NCBI RefSeq assembly: GCF_031954525.1
Contig: NZ_CP134867.1
Location: 3,410,001 to 3,474,000, forward strand
Source of the DNA: Dyella sp. BiH032
GTDB lineage: Bacteria; Pseudomonadota; Gammaproteobacteria; Xanthomonadales; Rhodanobacteraceae
Length of the DNA stretch: 64,000 nucleotides
Direction of reading: 5' to 3'
Part shown: piece after piece, positions 60,985 through 64,000 of the stretch
Layout: each line of letters starts with the position of its first letter
Position numbering within the stretch: the stretch's first letter is position 1
Notes under the pieces: generated by a model
Told to the model about the DNA's origin: nothing
The model's database searches: none
What the model saw: only the letters and a program-made list of their open reading frames with translations
Program-made: the position numbers and the translations under genes

Positions 60985-61175
60985 GAGTCCTTCCGCCGCG
61001 CCGGCAACACGTCGCGCATGAAATGGCGCCGCTCGGCGTCACCCATGTCGCGCCACCGCGCGATTTCCTCGCCGGTGCGCAGGCAGCCCTCGCAGTAGCC
61101 GCGCTCGTCGAGGCGACAGACGCCGATGCAAGGAGTCAGAGGGGCGGCAGGGACGGGAGCGGGATCGTTCGGCAT
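60981..61175 (-). CDS. DUF1289 protein
   Basis: A 64-residue protein of the DUF1289 family. The four cysteines of TPCIGVCRLDERGYCEGCLR probably hold a metal, and the C-terminal WRDMGDAERRHFM fits the family. Small Cys-rich proteins of this kind often accompany Fe-S or sulfur genes. It is the first gene of the coupled DUF1289-Nudix-sseA operon. Confidence 0.93.
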   Translation of the reverse strand: MPNDPAPVPAAPLTPCIGVCRLDERGYCEGCLRTGEEIARWRDMGDAERRHFMRDVLPARRKDS

Positions 61176-61225
61176 GGACCGGACATCCTAGCCCAAGCCC
61201 CTCCCTGCCGACAGCGAACGGCAAC

Positions 61226-61945
61226 CTACTGCTTGATCTCCAGCAGCTCGATCTCGAACACGAGCGCCTCGTTGGGGCCGATGCGCGGCAGGTTGCCGCG
61301 TTCACCGTAGGCCAGCGCGGGTGGAATCACCACGCGCCACTTGTCGCCCACGTGCATGCGCTGGATCACGTCCTGCCAGCCGGGGATCACCTTGTTGTTG
61401 ACGATGAAGCTCACCGGCGCGCCATGTGCCCACGAGCTGTCGAACTCCGTGCCGTCGATGAGGGTAGCGCGGAAGTTCACCGTCACCGTGCTGTTGACGG
61501 CCGGCTGTTCCTTGCCCGTACCTTGCTTGAGCACCTGGTACTGGATGCCCGAGGGAAGCTGCACGACGCCGGGCTTCTGCCGGTTCTTGGCCAGGTAGTC
61601 CGCGCTCTTGGCGGCGTTGGAGCTGGCCAGCTGCTGGAACTGCGCTTCCGCCTTGTCGTGCATGTGCTTGTCGAGACGGCGCAGCTGCTCGTGCATGTCC
61701 TGCATCGGCACGGCCGGACGGCGCTTGTTGTAGGCGTCCTGGATCGCGCGCTGCATCACGGCGATGTCGATGTCCGGGTCGCCGTTGGCGAACTGGCTGC
61801 CGATCTGGTAGCCGATCGCATAGGACAGCTTGTTCTTGTCCAGCCGGTTCGCCTGCGCGTCGGACGCGGGATCGCGGTTCTGCGCATGGATCGCTGCCGT
61901 AGCCAGCAGCAACATGCCCAGAGCCAACCAACGCCGTCGTGTCAT
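61226..61945 (-). CDS. FKBP-type peptidyl-prolyl isomerase (Mip/FkpA-like)
   Basis: A 239-residue periplasmic isomerase. ATG 61945 gives a signal peptide (MTRRRWLALGMLLLATAAIHA). A dimerising helical domain (about 28-115; LSYAIGYQIGSQFANGD) precedes the FKBP domain (125-239) with VTVNFRATLIDGTEFDSSW, VIPGWQDVIQRMHVGDKWRV and IPPALAYGERG. It catalyses proline isomerisation and assists folding of envelope proteins. GTG 61978 would extend the N-terminus without a gain. Confidence 0.95.
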   Translation of the reverse strand: MTRRRWLALGMLLLATAAIHAQNRDPASDAQANRLDKNKLSYAIGYQIGSQFANGDPDIDIAVMQRAIQDAYNKRRPAVPMQDMHEQLRRLDKHMHDKAEAQFQQLASSNAAKSADYLAKNRQKPGVVQLPSGIQYQVLKQGTGKEQPAVNSTVTVNFRATLIDGTEFDSSWAHGAPVSFIVNNKVIPGWQDVIQRMHVGDKWRVVIPPALAYGERGNLPRIGPNEALVFEIELLEIKQ

Positions 61946-62103
61946 GCCAATCCTCCATCGGGGTGCGCAAGCCGGCACATCCTAAGGGGTTTTGCCGGCC
62001 TCGTGCAGCGCCCGGCGGAAGCGGGCACCATCCGCTGAGAACGTGCGCGGCGCCAAAGGTTCCCGCTGTTACCATCGGCATTTTGGACTTGCTGGAACCC
62101 ACC

Positions 62104-62886
62104 ATGGCCTATCGCAACCTGGACATCGGCAACCGCGGCGCGGTGCGCACCATCATCGTCAACCGTCCGGACAAGCTCAACGCGCTGAACCGCGACACCC
62201 TCAACGAGCTGACCCTGGCCTTCGCCCAGGCGGCGCAGGACGATGCCGTACGCGCAGTGGTGCTCACCGGGGCCGGCGACAAGGCCTTCGTGGCCGGCGC
62301 CGACATCGCGGAGATGAACCGCTATACGCCGATCCAGGCCCAGGGTTTCTCCCGCGCCGGCCAGCGCCTGATGACCTCGATCGAGCGGCTGGGCAAGCCG
62401 GTGGTCGCACGCATCCAGGGCTTCGCCCTCGGCGGCGGCATGGAACTGGCGATGGCCTGCCACCTGCGCGTGGCGAGTGAAAAGGCACGCTTCGGCCAGC
62501 CGGAAATCAACCTCGGCCTGATCCCCGGCTTCGGCGGCACGCAGCGTCTGCTGCGCCTGGCCGGCCGTGGCGCGGCGCTGGAACTGTGCCTGACGGGCTC
62601 GATGGTCGGCGCGCAGCGCGCTTACGAACTGGGCATCGTCAACCGCGTGGTCGCCCCGGAGGCGCTCGACGAAACCGTCGACGCACTTGCCGATCAGCTC
62701 GCGGCGTCCGCGCCGCTCGCCGCGGCCGGCATTCTGGACGCCGTGCTGCAGGGCGGCGAGACGACCTTGGACCAGGGCCTGGAGTTCGAAACGCAGGCGT
62801 TCGCGCTGGCCTTCTCCACCGAAGACATGCGCGAAGGCACCACGGCCTTCCTGGAAAAGCGCAAGGCCCAGTTCAAGGGCCAGTAA
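62104..62886 (+). CDS. Enoyl-CoA hydratase
   Basis: A 260-residue crotonase. Catalytic glutamates lie in GFALGGGMELAMACHLRV and GQPEINLGLIPGFGGTQRL. The oxyanion segment is GAGDKAFVAGADIAEM, and the C-terminus EGTTAFLEKRKAQFKGQ is typical. It hydrates trans-2-enoyl-CoA in beta-oxidation or a related pathway. It lies convergent with the DUF1684 genes and divergent from the isomerase gene at 61945, so it has its own promoter. Confidence 0.94.
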   Translation: MAYRNLDIGNRGAVRTIIVNRPDKLNALNRDTLNELTLAFAQAAQDDAVRAVVLTGAGDKAFVAGADIAEMNRYTPIQAQGFSRAGQRLMTSIERLGKPVVARIQGFALGGGMELAMACHLRVASEKARFGQPEINLGLIPGFGGTQRLLRLAGRGAALELCLTGSMVGAQRAYELGIVNRVVAPEALDETVDALADQLAASAPLAAAGILDAVLQGGETTLDQGLEFETQAFALAFSTEDMREGTTAFLEKRKAQFKGQ

Positions 62887-62903
62887 CGCGCGGGGCGCGG
62901 GTG

Positions 62904-63824
62904 CTAGTGGCCCGCGCCCTCGAATTTCTTTTCGCCGGCCGTAACCTCAAGTCCAAGGCGGTTCTCGGGCGGAGCGAGCGGACAGACCACATGCGGCGTG
63001 ATGGCGCACGGGGGATTCTCCGCGAGATTGAAATCCAGCAGCACCTTGCCGTCCTTCGGCTTGTCCGCGTAGAGGAAACGCGCGCCACCGTAGGTCAGCT
63101 TGCCGGCGGTACGATCGCTGAAGACGAAGAACAGGCGGCCGTCCTCTTCCATGGGAGTGAGCGCGTAGCGACGACCATCGCGCTCGAACACCGCCTGTCC
63201 CGTGACCGGCTCGTCGTTTTCCGCGCCGGCGACATTGGCCATCCGGAGCGTGCGCGGTTCCGCAAAGGGCTCCCAGCGCGCCTCGATCTTCCATGACGGA
63301 TCGATCGGGAAGTACGTCAACCCCGGAAAGTGCAGGCGCAAGGCCGAGGCGTTGTCCTTGGCCCGCAGGCCGCGGCGTCTGCCCGTCTCCACCACATAAA
63401 AATAGCGTTCCGGACCGAAGTAGGCGCGCGTCGGTTGACGCTCGCCGTGCGCACCTTGCGTCTGCATCGGTGCGGCACTGACTTCTTGTCCATCCACCTT
63501 GACGTGGACGCCGTCGGCCGCGCGAAAATCGATCGAGCCATCACCAGCCAGGCGCAGCACGCCCAGATGCGCGGGAGCATCCGGCACCTGGAAACGATTG
63601 TCGGCCGCGGAGCCCACAGTGTTGTCGCCCGGCTCGAGCCAGCCGGAAGCGACCAAGGCCAGATAGCCGTCCGCACGCCGCAGCGCTTCCACGCGCGAGG
63701 CGCGCGCCTGCTCCACCTGCGCCGCATATGTTCCGTTGTTCGCCGCCACTGACGGCCGGGCGAAGATCACCGACACGACCAGGGCAAGCGCGGCCATACC
63801 CGCCGTGCTCAGCGTGCCTCGCAT
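62904..63824 (-). CDS. DUF1684 exported protein
   Basis: A 306-residue protein with a signal peptide (MRGTLSTAGMAALALVVSVI, cut near SVAA) and a DUF1684 domain. The family C-terminal motif reads FNLAENPPCAITPHVVCPLA then PPENRLGLEVTAGEKKF. PYFGPERYFYVVE-type strands lie in the middle. ATG 63824 lies two bases after the stop of the upstream paralogue; a longer frame would overlap that gene. DUF1684 proteins are of unknown function. Confidence 0.88.
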   Translation of the reverse strand: MRGTLSTAGMAALALVVSVIFARPSVAANNGTYAAQVEQARASRVEALRRADGYLALVASGWLEPGDNTVGSAADNRFQVPDAPAHLGVLRLAGDGSIDFRAADGVHVKVDGQEVSAAPMQTQGAHGERQPTRAYFGPERYFYVVETGRRRGLRAKDNASALRLHFPGLTYFPIDPSWKIEARWEPFAEPRTLRMANVAGAENDEPVTGQAVFERDGRRYALTPMEEDGRLFFVFSDRTAGKLTYGGARFLYADKPKDGKVLLDFNLAENPPCAITPHVVCPLAPPENRLGLEVTAGEKKFEGAGH

Positions 63825-63826
63825 GC

Positions 63827-64000
63827 TCAGTGCCCGCCGCGGTACTTCTTTTCGCCTGCGGTCACCGCAACGTCGAGCCGGTTCTCCGGCGGCGCCAGCG
63901 GACAGGTCGCAAACGGCGTGAACGCGCACGGCGGGTTATAAGCCTTGTTGAAATCCAGCACGACCTTGCCGTCCTTCGGCAAGGCAGCGTAGAGGAAGCG
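63827..64000 (-). CDS. Second DUF1684 gene, partial (5' end outside window)
   Basis: The last 57 codons of a paralogue of the preceding gene, from [18 protein letters not shown] at the window edge to EKKYRGGH and a TGA at 63827. The conserved [17 protein letters not shown] motif matches the neighbour. The two genes are tandem, with two bases between stop and start, and presumably co-transcribed. Confidence 0.9.
   Translation of the reverse strand, partial: RFLYAALPKDGKVVLDFNKAYNPPCAFTPFATCPLAPPENRLDVAVTAGEKKYRGGH

Noticed and set aside
63825..63929. Longer N-terminus for the DUF1684 gene starting at 63929
   Set aside because: It would overlap the end of the paralogous gene and lacks a signal peptide at its start; ATG 63824 gives a normal signal peptide.

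Overview
The window looks like chromosomal DNA of a GC-rich gammaproteobacterium of the order Xanthomonadales, most likely Rhodanobacteraceae (Dyella, Luteibacter, Frateuria or Rhodanobacter type). This rests on FabV-type enoyl reductase, strong GC bias at third codon positions, the gene orders murJ-ribF-ileS-lspA-ispH and rplU-rpmA-obgE, and intergenic mosaic repeats of a kind I associate with this group. It is inference; no 16S gene is present. No phage, IS element, CRISPR array or plasmid module is visible.

Region 1 (1-16 kb) is accessory. It holds a truncated chromate transporter, a small acidic protein, a MocR regulator divergent from a DMT exporter with a two-repeat operator, and a LytS/LytR-type two-component pair between two secreted beta-propeller-like proteins. 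A DUF305 protein, a DUF1444-like protein, a MASE1 sensor with a degenerate kinase half and a secreted protein ending in three near-identical Cys-containing repeats follow. Four copies of a roughly 400 bp mosaic of hairpins lie here, and the flanks of each show a reversing G/T versus A/C skew.

Region 2 (16-23 kb) holds a cytochrome b561 and catalase-like peroxidase pair, a candidate small RNA with C-rich loops, an EF-G gene outside any ribosomal operon, fabV, and small proteins.

Region 3 (23.8-34.3 kb) is a signalling island: two RcsB-like and one BvgA/EvgA-like response regulators, a complete hybrid kinase, a LysM-FecR envelope protein, a CHASE2 protein without output domain, and a second hybrid kinase whose ATPase domain has lost its motifs but keeps receiver and HPt domains. 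The set resembles a multi-input Rcs/Evg-like phosphorelay.

Region 4 (34.4-42.8 kb) is housekeeping: tRNA-Thr(CGT), then ispH, lspA, ileS, ribF and murJ on the minus strand, and divergent rpsT with a clear sigma-70 promoter.

Region 5 (43-48.8 kb) is a three-gene SMC-like operon matching JetA-JetB-JetC (MksF-MksE-MksB) of Wadjet/condensin systems, with no JetD nuclease beside it.

Region 6 (48.8-64 kb) is mostly conserved: obgE, rpmA, rplU, a lipoprotein, a DUF2059 protein with a histone-like tail, uvrA with a coupled thioesterase, an atypical asparaginase, a DUF4139 protein, two crotonase-fold enzymes, a coupled DUF1289-Nudix-SseA operon, an FKBP isomerase, and two tandem DUF1684 genes, the last cut by the window end.
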